Source: Ignavibacteriales bacterium (GTDB lineage: Bacteria; Bacteroidota; Ignavibacteria; T3Sed10-11). Taken from it: a stretch of DNA of 35,686 bases. This document shows positions 1-8,971 of this stretch, in pieces (position 1 is the stretch's first letter; every line of letters starts with the position of its first letter). Where the stretch lies: assembly GCA_003567775.1 (NCBI GenBank), contig PWYR01000005.1, positions 1 to 35,686 of the forward strand, in the 5' to 3' direction. The position numbers and the translations under genes were made by a program. The notes below the pieces were generated by a model. That model searched no databases, was not told the origin of the DNA, and saw nothing but the letters and a program-made list of their open reading frames with translations.

Positions 1-48
1 CGATGTATCATGATGCGGGACTTTTAATCTTACAACAAGAACGTAAAC

Positions 49-249
49 TTATATTTTACGTACGTTGTTTGCCTGAAGGCCTTTTTGACCCTGTTCAACT
101 TCAAACTCGACTTTGTCGCCGTCTTCGAGGTTCTTATAACCGTTGCCGGTTATTGAACGGTAATGAACGAAGACATCTTCGCCGGATTCGCGTTGAATGA
201 ATCCAAAACCTTTTGCACTGTTAAACCACTTTACTGTTCCTTTTTCCAT
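49..249 (-). CDS. cspA: Cold-shock domain protein (CspA family)
   Basis: A 66-residue single cold-shock domain, the normal length for the family. These five-stranded OB-fold proteins bind single-stranded RNA and DNA in the cytoplasm and melt RNA secondary structure. RNP1 (KGFGFIQR, residues 13-20) and RNP2 (VFVHY, residues 26-30) are both intact, as is the WFN aromatic patch at 8-10. The ATG is set by a strong AAAGGAGAG ribosome-binding site directly upstream. It is transcribed in the same direction as the RRM protein at 529-801, but the terminator at 338-383 lies between them, so it probably has its own promoter in 250-337; I see no convincing box there. A TCTGC/GCAGA mini-hairpin at about 286-300 would lie in its 5' leader. 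Assignment to the family is secure; whether it is cold-induced cannot be read from the sequence. Confidence 0.96.
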   Translation of the reverse strand: MEKGTVKWFNSAKGFGFIQRESGEDVFVHYRSITGNGYKNLEDGDKVEFEVEQGQKGLQANNVRKI

Positions 250-337
250 GGAACACTCTCCTTTTAAAAAAGTTTTTCAAAAATATCTGCCGTAAGCAGA
301 TCGTACAATCCATTCTTACAATGACTCTAACAAAGAA

Positions 338-383
338 AAATCGCGCCTAAATGGCATCTCTTTTTCACCATTTATCGCGATTT
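338..383 (-). terminator. Intrinsic terminator downstream of the RRM gene
   Basis: The outer stem is AAATCGCG (338-345) with CGCGATTT (376-383), and the inner stem is TAAATGG with CCATTTA. A small asymmetric bulge separates them and the loop is about 13 nt. Read on the minus strand, the stem is followed by TTTTTCTTTG. It lies about 145 bases past the RRM stop codon and upstream of cspA, so it ends the RRM transcript and isolates cspA. Confidence 0.8.
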
Positions 384-528
384 CTTAAAGTCCTGACGAT
401 CTTGATGGAGCTATTACTTATTACAGCAGCTTTTGAAAAACCTCAGGAAAAGCTTAGAGTTCAATATAAACGGTGTACTGTTTACTTGTGGACTATAGTA
501 TACGGTATTATTTCACCAAATGCAAGTA

Positions 529-801
529 TTATCTTCTTTTTCCCCGTCTATTTTTATCTTTCGGAGGACGTGCTTCGTTTACATTAACACCCCGCCCCTT
601 GATTGTGTGTCCGCGCATTCCCTCGATTGCCGCATCTGCTTCCGCCTTTGCGGGCATTTCGACAAACCCGAATCCTTTTGATTCTCTCGTGAACATGTCA
701 CGTATTATTGTAACTTTCGACACTTTACCGTATTTTTCGAACTCTCCCTGCAATTCGTCTTCATTGACGTCGCGGGCAAGATTACCGACAAATATATTCA
801 T
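529..801 (-). CDS. RNA recognition motif (RRM) protein
   Basis: A 90-residue protein made of one RRM plus a short basic tail. RNP2 is IFVGNL (residues 3-8) and RNP1 is KGFGFVEM (residues 42-49), with the aromatic residues that stack on RNA present. The tail from about residue 77 is rich in Lys and Arg (KDKNRRGKRR). Stand-alone bacterial RRM proteins of this size, such as the cyanobacterial Rbp family, bind RNA in the cytoplasm and are often cold-responsive. Here the gene sits upstream of cspA on the same strand, which fits a shared RNA-chaperone theme. The start is an ATG preceded by AAAGGAG. A good sigma-70-like promoter (918-946) implies a 5' leader of about 110 nt, and the terminator at 338-383 ends the unit. 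The target RNAs are unknown. Confidence 0.95.
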   Translation of the reverse strand: MNIFVGNLARDVNEDELQGEFEKYGKVSKVTIIRDMFTRESKGFGFVEMPAKAEADAAIEGMRGHTIKGRGVNVNEARPPKDKNRRGKRR

Positions 802-917
802 AATTCTCCTTTAAATTGTGGTGATATGTGCTCACAATATCCTCCGCCTATTCCTAATCCTGGACAGATTGTTGCAAAATGAAGGGTAGAGCGAGTTATA
901 TTTAATTAATACTTTAT

Positions 918-946
918 AGTATAATGCAATATGATTGCAAAGTCAA
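918..946 (-). promoter_or_regulatory. Predicted sigma-70-like promoter of the RRM gene
   Basis: On the minus strand TTGACT (plus coordinates 941-946) is followed after exactly 17 bases by TATACT (918-923). Each box matches the consensus at five of six positions. Transcription would start near 911, giving a leader of about 110 nt before the RRM start codon at 801. The rest of the 802-1056 gap is AT-rich; no equally good box is visible for the plus-strand GH97 gene. Confidence 0.6.
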
Positions 947-1056
947 ATAATTAAAATCCACTTTACACAATCTCAAATTATTTGTAACTTATTCCTGATA
1001 ACATAGTTTCGAGTATCAATTATTATTATAGCACGTGCACCTACAGGAATTAATTT

Positions 1057-3099
1057 ATGAAATATGTCTATCTCACTATTGTCACTTTTATTATGGTTTT
1101 TCCCGCTCACACAGAAGATCTGACCGTATCATCGCCGGGTAATATCATTCAGGTTCAATTCCGGCTTGATGACGGTATCCCGTATTATAATATCCGGCGC
1201 TTTGGAATTGACGTCATTACGCAGTCCGCACTCGGATTTAAGTTAAAGGATGGTCCTGATTTAATAGAGGGATTTATCCTTAAAAATAGTACATACACCC
1301 ATCTCGATGAGACCTGGACACAAGTATGGGGAGAGAAGAAACATATTAGAAATCACTACAACGAAATGCGTGTGGATTTAATCGAAGCCGGTTCTTTGCA
1401 GCGTGAAATGACGATAGTGTTTCGTGTATATGACGATGGACTTGGTTTCCGGTATGAAATTCCCGAGCAGGCCAATATCGGACCAATCAATATAATGGAT
1501 GAATTAACGGAGTTTGCATTGACCGACGATCACGAAACCTGGTGGATCGGCGCATATCAATGGAATCGTTTTGAATATCTTTATGAGAACACCCCCTTGA
1601 GTGAAGTCGATACCGTTCATACACATTTTACTATGAGAACGAAAGACGGATTATATCTCAGTTTTCATGAGGCGGCGCTGGTTAATTATTCCACAATGGC
1701 TCTCGAAAGAATTCATGGATACACATTAAAGGCGAATTTATTTCCGTGGTCTGACGGTGTGAAGGTTCGTACGAAAACCCCAATGGTAACTCCCTGGCGG
1801 ACAATTCAAATTGCAGACGATCCCGGTGGATTAATAACATCATATCTCATTCTTAATCTCAATGAACCATCCAAAATAGAAGATACCTCATGGATAAAAC
1901 CGGGCAAATATGTTGGCATCTGGTGGGAGATGCATATTGAGAAATCGACGTGGGGAAGCGGACCGATTCACGGCGCAACGACCGGAAACGCCAAACGGTA
2001 TATTGACTTTGCCGCTGAACAAGGTTTTGATCATGTGCTCGTGGAAGGATGGAATATTGGTTGGGACGGCGATTGGTATGCGGACGGGGTGGTATTCGAT
2101 TTTACCACTCCCTATCCCGATTTCGATCTTCAAGGAGTGGCACAATATGCACTGGATAAAGGGGTGCGATTAATGGGACATCACGAGACGTCTGCTACTA
2201 TCCTGAACTATGAAGAACAGATGGAGGATGCATTCGCTCTGTATGAACAACTTGGGGTCCGCGCGGTAAAAACCGGCTACGTTGGCCATGGCACGGAGAT
2301 TGTTTGGTATGATGAATCCGGTAACCCGAATTATGAATGGCATCATGGACAATTTATGGTCGAACATCATCAACGGGTAGTTGAATTGGCGGCAAAGCAC
2401 AGGATTTCTCTCAATGTACATGAGGGTGTAAAGGATACGGGACTGCGGCGAACCTGGCCTAATCTGATGACCCGCGAAGTTGCACGCGGTCAGGAATACA
2501 ATGCGTGGGGAGGGGAGGGCGGCAACCCGCCGGACCACGTCGTAATCATTCCGTTTACACGCAATCTTTCCGGACCGTTTGATTATACCCCCGGCATCGT
2601 CGATCTCTTTTTTGAAGAATACCGTCCCGATAACCGGATAAATTCTACGCTTGCTAAAGAGCTCGCGTTGTATGTTGTAATCCACAGTCCGTTGCAGATG
2701 GCTGCCGATCTGCCCGAAAATTACGAAGCGAATTTGGATGTGTTTCAGTTCATAAAAGATGTTCCCGCCGATTGGTCGGATACGAAAGTGTTACATGCAA
2801 GTATAGGGAACTACGTCACCATTGCCCGCAAAGACCGGAACAGCGATGATTGGTATCTGGGCAGCATAACCGATGAGAATGGCAGATTTCTCAAAGCGCC
2901 GTTGAATTTTCTCGAACCGGGCAAAAAATATATTGCCGAAATCTATCGCGACGGAAATGATGCAGATTGGATCGGTAATCCGTATGATATAGTAATTGAA
3001 GAAAAAATCGTCGATTGCAGTATGACATTACCACTGCGTCTTGCAACAAGCGGCGGTCAGGCAATTCGGTTTAGACCTTTAAGCGATACTGATGAATAA
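1057..3099 (+). CDS. Secreted GH97 alpha-glucosidase (SusB-like)
   Basis: A 680-residue glycoside hydrolase family 97 enzyme, full length for the family, with an N-terminal signal peptide (about residues 1-19). GH97 enzymes have an N-terminal beta-super-sandwich, a TIM barrel and a C-terminal beta-sandwich. The catalytic residues of the inverting, calcium-dependent alpha-glucosidase branch (SusB) can be placed: Glu377 in HHETS and Glu456 in NVHEGVK as bases, and Glu480 in RGQEYNAW as the acid. Glu474 lies six residues before the acid, like the SusB calcium ligand. The retaining GH97 branch uses an Asp nucleophile after VKT; here that position is Gly407 (VKTGYV), so inversion is predicted. It likely releases glucose from alpha-glucans in the periplasm. 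AGGAAT precedes the ATG. The serine hydrolase gene follows after 30 bases. Confidence 0.93.
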   Translation: MKYVYLTIVTFIMVFPAHTEDLTVSSPGNIIQVQFRLDDGIPYYNIRRFGIDVITQSALGFKLKDGPDLIEGFILKNSTYTHLDETWTQVWGEKKHIRNHYNEMRVDLIEAGSLQREMTIVFRVYDDGLGFRYEIPEQANIGPINIMDELTEFALTDDHETWWIGAYQWNRFEYLYENTPLSEVDTVHTHFTMRTKDGLYLSFHEAALVNYSTMALERIHGYTLKANLFPWSDGVKVRTKTPMVTPWRTIQIADDPGGLITSYLILNLNEPSKIEDTSWIKPGKYVGIWWEMHIEKSTWGSGPIHGATTGNAKRYIDFAAEQGFDHVLVEGWNIGWDGDWYADGVVFDFTTPYPDFDLQGVAQYALDKGVRLMGHHETSATILNYEEQMEDAFALYEQLGVRAVKTGYVGHGTEIVWYDESGNPNYEWHHGQFMVEHHQRVVELAAKHRISLNVHEGVKDTGLRRTWPNLMTREVARGQEYNAWGGEGGNPPDHVVIIPFTRNLSGPFDYTPGIVDLFFEEYRPDNRINSTLAKELALYVVIHSPLQMAADLPENYEANLDVFQFIKDVPADWSDTKVLHASIGNYVTIARKDRNSDDWYLGSITDENGRFLKAPLNFLEPGKKYIAEIYRDGNDADWIGNPYDIVIEEKIVDCSMTLPLRLATSGGQAIRFRPLSDTDE

Positions 3100-3129
3100 C
3101 GATATATAAATAGATGAAAGGTAATTCGT

Positions 3130-4614
3130 ATGTCAGCAATACGTTATATTATAACGCTTATCTTAGTAAGTGCGTTATTTCAAATTAATCTCTATAGCGA
3201 TGATGTTGAAAAAAATCTTGAGGGATTTGATTCATTCATCAATAAAGTTATTGATGATTGGAATGCTCCGGGTATGGCTGTTGCAATAGTGAAGGACGGA
3301 GAATTAGTTTTTGGTGAAGGATTCGGCTATCGGAATATTCAGAATAAACTACCTGTTACACCGCAATCTCTTTTTGCCATTGCATCATGTTCTAAAGCTT
3401 TTACAACTACTGCGATTGCGATGCTTGTAGAAGATGGACTTATAGATTGGGATGCACCCGTACGTGATTATTTACCCGAATTCCGAATGTCGGATTCTTA
3501 TATAAACGAGCACATAACGGTGCGCGATCTTGTAACTCACCGGTCCGGTCTTCCGCGCCACGACCGGGTTTGGTTGGGAACACCGTTTACAAGAGAAGAA
3601 CTTGTCGAAAAGATCCAATACCTTGATTTCAGCAGAGAATTTAGAGAAACATACCAGTATAATAATTTACTCTACGTAACTGCCGGACGAGTAATCGAAG
3701 CGGTGACCGGTTCAACATGGGAAAGTTTTGTAAATCACCGAATTTTGCGTCCGCTTGGTATGACCGCAACCAATTTTTCTGTGACGGATATGCAGCTTGC
3801 TGATGACTTTGCTTTTGCATATACGATCGGTGGTAATAACTTGGTGCTCGCACCTTTCCGAAATGTCGATGCACTCGGGCCCGCGGGATCTATAAACTCC
3901 AATATTTCGGACATGGCAAAGTGGATTCAGTTCAACCTCGACCGTGGAATTGTTATGCTCGATACGCTTTTATCGCCTGAACATTTAGCACAGGTTCATT
4001 CTCCATGGTTCGTTGCAACGCGCAGCGTCGAAGATGAGGAATTATCTTTCGTAAATTACGGATTGGGTTGGCGAATAAGTTCATACCAGGGACATCGGAT
4101 AGTATATCATGCAGGCGCGATTGGTGCGTACCGTGCTTATGTGATGCTTCTGCCAGATCACAATATAGGAATTGTGTCGATTACAAACTATAATCGCGCT
4201 CAGGTGAACCGGGTGGTAACCTATAATGCAATTGATCGCTTACTCGAACTCGAACAAATCGACTGGAGTACACGTTTAAAAGAACGTATGACCGGGCCGC
4301 GTGAATACAAATGCCACGATTCACCACGTTTGACGCATTCACTTAATGCCTACTCCGGTACATACGAACATCCTGCTTATGGTGAGATTACAATCGATCG
4401 TAACGGCAACCGGTTAAGCGTTACACGCTATGGGGAAACTTCGCAACTGGAACACTGCAAATTTAATATGTTTCGCCGAGAGAGGGGATATTGGGGAGCG
4501 TTCAGTGCAGGAACACGGTTTACATTTATTGTGAACGAGGAGGATGAAATAGACCGGGTGCTTATCCCGCTGGAATCGGCGGTAGATGATATTGTATTTA
4601 AGAGGACAAGATAA
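3130..4614 (+). CDS. Secreted serine hydrolase, class C beta-lactamase/S12 fold, with C-terminal DUF3471-like domain
   Basis: A 494-residue protein with a signal peptide (about residues 1-23) and a penicillin-binding-protein-like fold. The three active-site elements are present: S86-C-S-K89 (SxxK nucleophile and base), Y177-N-N179 (YxN), and H327-A-G329 in place of KTG. Family members (peptidase S12, AmpC/EstB relatives) include D-peptidases, esterases and DD-carboxypeptidases, and the substrate cannot be told from sequence. Residues from about 400 onward (YSGTYEHPAYGEITI) form the small beta-barrel domain usually labelled DUF3471 or lipocalin-like. The gene is 30 bases after the GH97 gene and 6 bases before rarD, so the three are probably one operon. 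The ATG has AAAGG about nine bases upstream. A true beta-lactamase is less likely. Confidence 0.9.
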   Translation: MSAIRYIITLILVSALFQINLYSDDVEKNLEGFDSFINKVIDDWNAPGMAVAIVKDGELVFGEGFGYRNIQNKLPVTPQSLFAIASCSKAFTTTAIAMLVEDGLIDWDAPVRDYLPEFRMSDSYINEHITVRDLVTHRSGLPRHDRVWLGTPFTREELVEKIQYLDFSREFRETYQYNNLLYVTAGRVIEAVTGSTWESFVNHRILRPLGMTATNFSVTDMQLADDFAFAYTIGGNNLVLAPFRNVDALGPAGSINSNISDMAKWIQFNLDRGIVMLDTLLSPEHLAQVHSPWFVATRSVEDEELSFVNYGLGWRISSYQGHRIVYHAGAIGAYRAYVMLLPDHNIGIVSITNYNRAQVNRVVTYNAIDRLLELEQIDWSTRLKERMTGPREYKCHDSPRLTHSLNAYSGTYEHPAYGEITIDRNGNRLSVTRYGETSQLEHCKFNMFRRERGYWGAFSAGTRFTFIVNEEDEIDRVLIPLESAVDDIVFKRTR

Positions 4615-4620
4615 TTTCTA

Positions 4621-5532
4621 TTGAAATCCAAATTATCAGATACTACTTCGGGAACGCTCTACGCATTAAGTGCATTTGTACTCTGGGGTGTATTGCCGGT
4701 TTTTTGGAAACTATTGGGTATTGTTCCGGCAGGTGAAATTCTTGCACACCGGATTTTTTGGTCGGCAGTCTTTGTAACGGCGGTATTATTGTATATCGGC
4801 CGTAGGAATTTTCTTACATTGCTTCATGACCGACGATACCGCAATTCATTAATTTTAACGGGGACGTTGATAGGGGTAAACTGGTTCATTTATATATTTG
4901 CCGTGCATACCGACCGAATTGTTGAAGCGAGTATGGGGTATTATATCAACCCGTTGATCAGCATCTTTCTCGGATTGATTGTACTGAAGGAACGGCTTTA
5001 TAGAATTCAATGGATAGCACTTATCCTTGCCACGATCGGGGTGATTATCATTACCGTTCACTTCGGACGCGTACCCTGGATAGCATTGGTGTTGAGCGGT
5101 ACGTTCGGACTGTACGGGTTGATAAAAAAGATCATGAACCTGGATGCGCTGTCAAGTCTCGGTGTGGAGACATTGTTGCTTACGCCGATCGCAGGAGGTT
5201 TTATTGTATTACAAGCAGTAAACGGAACCGGCTCGTTTATGACAATTGAATATTCAACCGATGTTTTGCTCATTTTGTCGGGTGTTGTGACCGCGCTGCC
5301 CCTGTACTGGTTCGCACAGGGGGCGCGGCGTATTCCATTATCACGGATCGGTTTCCTTCAGTACGTTGCTCCGACTTTCATGTTACTGATAGGTGTGTTT
5401 GTATATGGCGAACCGTTTACACGTGTTCATGTAATGAGTTTCGGGTTGATCTGGACCGCTCTCGCCTTATACACGGTGTCGCTTATCAGAACGTCAAAAT
5501 ACATTGAAAAGCGAATACGAAAAACTATTTAG
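4621..5532 (+). CDS. rarD: RarD/EamA-family membrane transporter
   Basis: A 303-residue inner-membrane protein with about ten hydrophobic segments and two EamA repeats, in the drug/metabolite transporter superfamily. The N-terminal signature GTLYALSAFVLWGVLPVFWK followed by EILAHRIFWS is the RarD subgroup hallmark. RarD proteins are annotated as chloramphenicol-sensitivity or permease proteins; the natural substrate is not established. Translation starts at a TTG, six bases after the hydrolase stop codon. The candidate ribosome-binding site AGAGGA (4601-4606) is 14 bases upstream, rather far, so re-initiation from the preceding gene is plausible. Its 3' end converges on the HIT gene 23 bases away, without a visible hairpin between. 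Confidence 0.9.
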   Translation: MKSKLSDTTSGTLYALSAFVLWGVLPVFWKLLGIVPAGEILAHRIFWSAVFVTAVLLYIGRRNFLTLLHDRRYRNSLILTGTLIGVNWFIYIFAVHTDRIVEASMGYYINPLISIFLGLIVLKERLYRIQWIALILATIGVIIITVHFGRVPWIALVLSGTFGLYGLIKKIMNLDALSSLGVETLLLTPIAGGFIVLQAVNGTGSFMTIEYSTDVLLILSGVVTALPLYWFAQGARRIPLSRIGFLQYVAPTFMLLIGVFVYGEPFTRVHVMSFGLIWTALALYTVSLIRTSKYIEKRIRKTI

Positions 5533-5555
5533 ATCTATATGATAAAAAACGAAAT

Positions 5556-5900
5556 TCAACCCGGAGGCCAGGTCATTCGCCTGCCGCCCAATAAATGTAC
5601 ATGCAGGTGAGAAACCGTCTGACCTCCATTTACGCCTTTATTTATTACAAGACGGTATCCATCCTCATTAATATTGTTTTTTTCGGCAATTTTCTGGGCT
5701 TCGAGGATCATTGTAGCAAGCAGCGACATATCATCTGCTTTTAAATCCTGGACCGATTCAATATGTTTACGCGGAACGACCAATATATGTACCGGCGCCT
5801 GCGGATTAATATCTTTAAATGCAACAAGGTCTTCATCTTCAAGGATCATCTCGCTTTTCATTCGTTTATTGACTATCTCACAAAAAATACAATCGAACAT
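5556..5900 (-). CDS. hinT: HIT-family purine nucleoside phosphoramidase (HinT-like)
   Basis: A 114-residue histidine-triad protein, complete for the HINT branch. The active-site triad H98-L-H100-V-H102 is followed by LLGGR, and the protein ends in WPPG, the usual HINT C-terminus. C4-x-x-C7 near the N-terminus is also typical. HinT enzymes are cytoplasmic homodimers that hydrolyse adenosine 5'-phosphoramidates and aminoacyl-adenylate adducts. A perfect AGGAGG lies nine bases before the ATG. The gene starts 17 bases after the malate dehydrogenase stop codon on the same strand, so the two are likely co-transcribed. Confidence 0.95.
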   Translation of the reverse strand: MFDCIFCEIVNKRMKSEMILEDEDLVAFKDINPQAPVHILVVPRKHIESVQDLKADDMSLLATMILEAQKIAEKNNINEDGYRLVINKGVNGGQTVSHLHVHLLGGRRMTWPPG

Positions 5901-5917
5901 GTGGAATACCTCCTTTT

Positions 5918-6859
<942 letters not shown>

Positions 6860-6904
6860 TTAATGAAATAATATATTTTTAAAAAACACAGAAGTTTTTC
6901 TTAC

Positions 6905-6948
6905 AAAAAGATACCCGCCGTTAAGTGAAACGAGAATACAACGACGGG
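6905..6948 (-). terminator. Intrinsic terminator after gltA
   Basis: CCCGCCGTT (6914-6922) faces AACGACGGG (6940-6948). On the minus strand all nine positions pair, with one G-U. The stem is followed by TATCTTTTTG. It lies 22 bases past the gltA stop codon and before mdh, so gltA is transcribed separately from mdh. Confidence 0.75.
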
Positions 6949-6970
6949 CGTCATAATTACTTCAATATGT

Positions 6971-8260
6971 TTATTTCCGCTTGTCTATCTCAACATAGTC
7001 CCTGGTAGGTTCACCGAGAAATATCTGACGCGGCCGGGCGATCCTTCTGTCCGGACCTTCGAGAAATTCAAGCCATTGGGCGATCCAACCGGATGTTCGC
7101 GGTATTGCGAACAGCACCACAAAAATATCGGTTGGGAACTTCATTGCCTGGTAAATAAGACCCGAATAGAAATCCACATTCGGATATAATTTACGGCTTA
7201 CAAAGAAGTCATCTTCGAGAGCGATACGCTCAAGCTCAAGGGCAATGTCCAGGAGCGGATTTCTTCCGGTTACTTCAAATACCTCATCCGCCATTTTTTT
7301 GATTATTTTTGCTCGCGGATCATAGTTTTTGTAGACCCGGTGTCCGAATCCCATAAGTCTGAAGTCGCCCGCTTTGACGCGTTTGATATATTCAGGAACT
7401 TTCTTTATGTCGCCAATTTCAGCCAACATTCTCAGCACCGCCTCATTGGCGCCGCCGTGGAGTGGACCGTACAACGCCGCTGCCGCTCCCGCCGTTGCGA
7501 CATACGGATCGGTATTGGAGCTGCCGATGCTTCGCATTGCATTAGCGCTGCAGTTTTGCTCGTGATCTGCATGGAGGATAAAGAGTACATCGAGCGCCTT
7601 TTCAAGCACCGGATTAACCTCATATTTCGGTTCGCTCATTTTGAAGAGCATATTCAGGAAATTACCGGTGTAACTGAGATCGTTATCCGGATACACATAC
7701 GGAAATCCCATTTTATGACGGTAGGCATAAGCCGCCAATGTCGGCATTTTCCCGATAAGACGATGAATCTGATGCAAGCGGGTATCCGCATCGTCTACTT
7801 TTTTCGCTTCCGGATAAAACGTTGAGAGCGCTGCAACAGTACTGACAAGTATACCCATCGGATGAGCGTCATATTGATATCCGTTCATGAAGGTTTTTAC
7901 ATTTTCATGAACGAATGTGTGATGAGTAATATGGTATACCCATTCCTCGTATTGTTTTTTTGTGGGTAATTCACCGAACAAAATCAGATATGCCGTTTCA
8001 AGATAGTTGCTCTTTTCGGCTATTTGTTCGATGGGATAACCGCGATATCGCAGTATTCCCTTTTCCCCGTCGATGAAAGTGATTTTACTTTTACAAGATG
8101 CGGTGTTTGTAAAACCGGGATCATATGCCATCATTCCAAAATCATCATCCTTCACTTTAATCTGTCGCAAATCCATTGCTTTAATGGTATCGTGTTCGAT
8201 CTGTATATCGTATGATTTACCGGTTCTATTATCGGTAATAGTTAGCGTTTCTTTACTCAT
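6971..8260 (-). CDS. gltA: Citrate synthase
   Basis: A 429-residue citrate synthase, which condenses acetyl-CoA and oxaloacetate to enter the TCA cycle in the cytoplasm. The catalytic triad is present: His268 (PLHGG), His307 (GFGHRVYKNYDPRA) and Asp363 (NVDFYSG). His233 sits in the oxaloacetate-binding ADHEQN motif. The roughly 65-residue N-terminal beta domain (MSKETLTITD onward) and the overall length match the hexameric, NADH-sensitive type found in Gram-negatives. The ATG is preceded by AAAGGAG. Upstream there is an unusually long non-coding region with tandem operator-like repeats (8293-8324), an intrinsic terminator (8441-8486) and a strong promoter (8620-8648) all pointing toward this gene. 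Expression may therefore be controlled by attenuation in a leader of about 350 nt. Confidence 0.98.
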   Translation of the reverse strand: MSKETLTITDNRTGKSYDIQIEHDTIKAMDLRQIKVKDDDFGMMAYDPGFTNTASCKSKITFIDGEKGILRYRGYPIEQIAEKSNYLETAYLILFGELPTKKQYEEWVYHITHHTFVHENVKTFMNGYQYDAHPMGILVSTVAALSTFYPEAKKVDDADTRLHQIHRLIGKMPTLAAYAYRHKMGFPYVYPDNDLSYTGNFLNMLFKMSEPKYEVNPVLEKALDVLFILHADHEQNCSANAMRSIGSSNTDPYVATAGAAAALYGPLHGGANEAVLRMLAEIGDIKKVPEYIKRVKAGDFRLMGFGHRVYKNYDPRAKIIKKMADEVFEVTGRNPLLDIALELERIALEDDFFVSRKLYPNVDFYSGLIYQAMKFPTDIFVVLFAIPRTSGWIAQWLEFLEGPDRRIARPRQIFLGEPTRDYVEIDKRK

Positions 8261-8292
8261 AATTCATTCTCCTTTTGGTTTGGATATCAGGG

Positions 8293-8324
8293 ATAATACA
8301 GCGTTTTTTAGGTATATTACAGCG
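8293..8324. promoter_or_regulatory. Operator-like direct repeats upstream of gltA
   Basis: ATAATACAGCG (8293-8303) and ATATTACAGCG (8314-8324) match at ten of eleven bases and are offset by exactly 21 bp, two helical turns. They lie 33-64 bases upstream of the gltA start codon. The spacing suits a dimeric regulator bound to one DNA face, but no regulator is identified. Confidence 0.35.
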
Positions 8325-8440
8325 GTGTCTATAACTGCTTTTCACTTCACACCTTAAAAATTCATAAAGCGTCAGAAAATAAAAATTTTACAAAGTCATT
8401 TATTTCAATGCGGCTTTCTTTCCTTCTACGTCAACGGCAT

Positions 8441-8486
8441 ATAAATAAAAAACCCGAACACTGTATAGTGATTTAGTGTTCGGGTT
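8441..8486 (-). terminator. Strong intrinsic terminator upstream of gltA
   Basis: A perfect 12-bp stem, AACCCGAACACT (8451-8462) with AGTGTTCGGGTT (8475-8486), encloses a 12-base loop. On the minus strand it is followed by TTTTTTATTTAT. The nearest minus-strand promoter is at 8620-8648 and the next minus-strand gene is gltA, 186 bases further on. It must therefore end either a small RNA or a regulated gltA leader. Confidence 0.82.
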
Positions 8487-8613
8487 ACGTTGAAACTTTC
8501 TATCGGATCCTGATAATAAGGTAAGCTGCTGTCCGACAGTCGTGATAACGATGTCATTTGGATAAGCCGCTGTCATCGCGATTATTCGCAATTATAAATG
8601 ATGAGAATACTGA
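8445..8613 (-). ncRNA. Candidate small RNA or gltA 5' leader (attenuator/riboswitch-like)
   Basis: A stretch of about 170 nt framed by a near-consensus promoter and an intrinsic terminator, both on the minus strand, with no credible reading frame inside. In RNA order it contains a 7-bp hairpin ATTGCGA-ATAA-TCGCGAT (one G-U pair). Two copies of GACAGC(G/A)GCTTA follow, starting 41 bases apart (plus coordinates 8563-8574 and 8522-8533), then the terminator. I recognise no known riboswitch consensus, tmRNA, RNase P, SRP or 6S core. Both a free-standing sRNA and a citrate synthase leader that terminates conditionally fit. I could not find a clear anti-terminator pairing by eye. Confidence 0.5.
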
Positions 8614-8619
8614 TGAACA

Positions 8620-8648
8620 AATATACTGTTAATTTATCTGTTTGTCAA
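8620..8648 (-). promoter_or_regulatory. Near-consensus sigma-70-like promoter driving the gltA leader/sRNA
   Basis: On the minus strand a perfect TTGACA (plus coordinates 8643-8648) is followed after exactly 17 bases by TATATT (8620-8625). The start site would be near 8613. This is the best promoter match I found in the window. Confidence 0.72.
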
Positions 8649-8971
8649 ATATATATTTAATCTACAACACTTTTGAACGTGACGAAGATTCCTTTTACAC
8701 TTAAACCCCGGATGGCATGTCCGGTTATTTTGTGAATGTAATCTTCGGATCGATTAATCTTTTTTAGGCGTCGATTAATTTAAGTATTCTTAAATGTGAG
8801 AGTTTAAAAAACATCTTAAGAATCTGCACTTGTCGAATTAATAAGCACCGGTCAAAATACATCAAGAGCGTAACCTATCAATGTCTATTAAATTTCAACA
8901 TAGTGATGAAAAATACGATTCCAATGTATAACATTACAGCATTAATTTACTTATCAGTTTTTAGAATCCTA

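Noticed and set aside
8400-8591. A 63-codon minus-strand frame upstream of gltA
   Set aside because: It starts with TTG without a ribosome-binding site, shows no recognisable motif, and a perfect 12-bp intrinsic terminator lies inside it. A non-coding transcript explains the region better.
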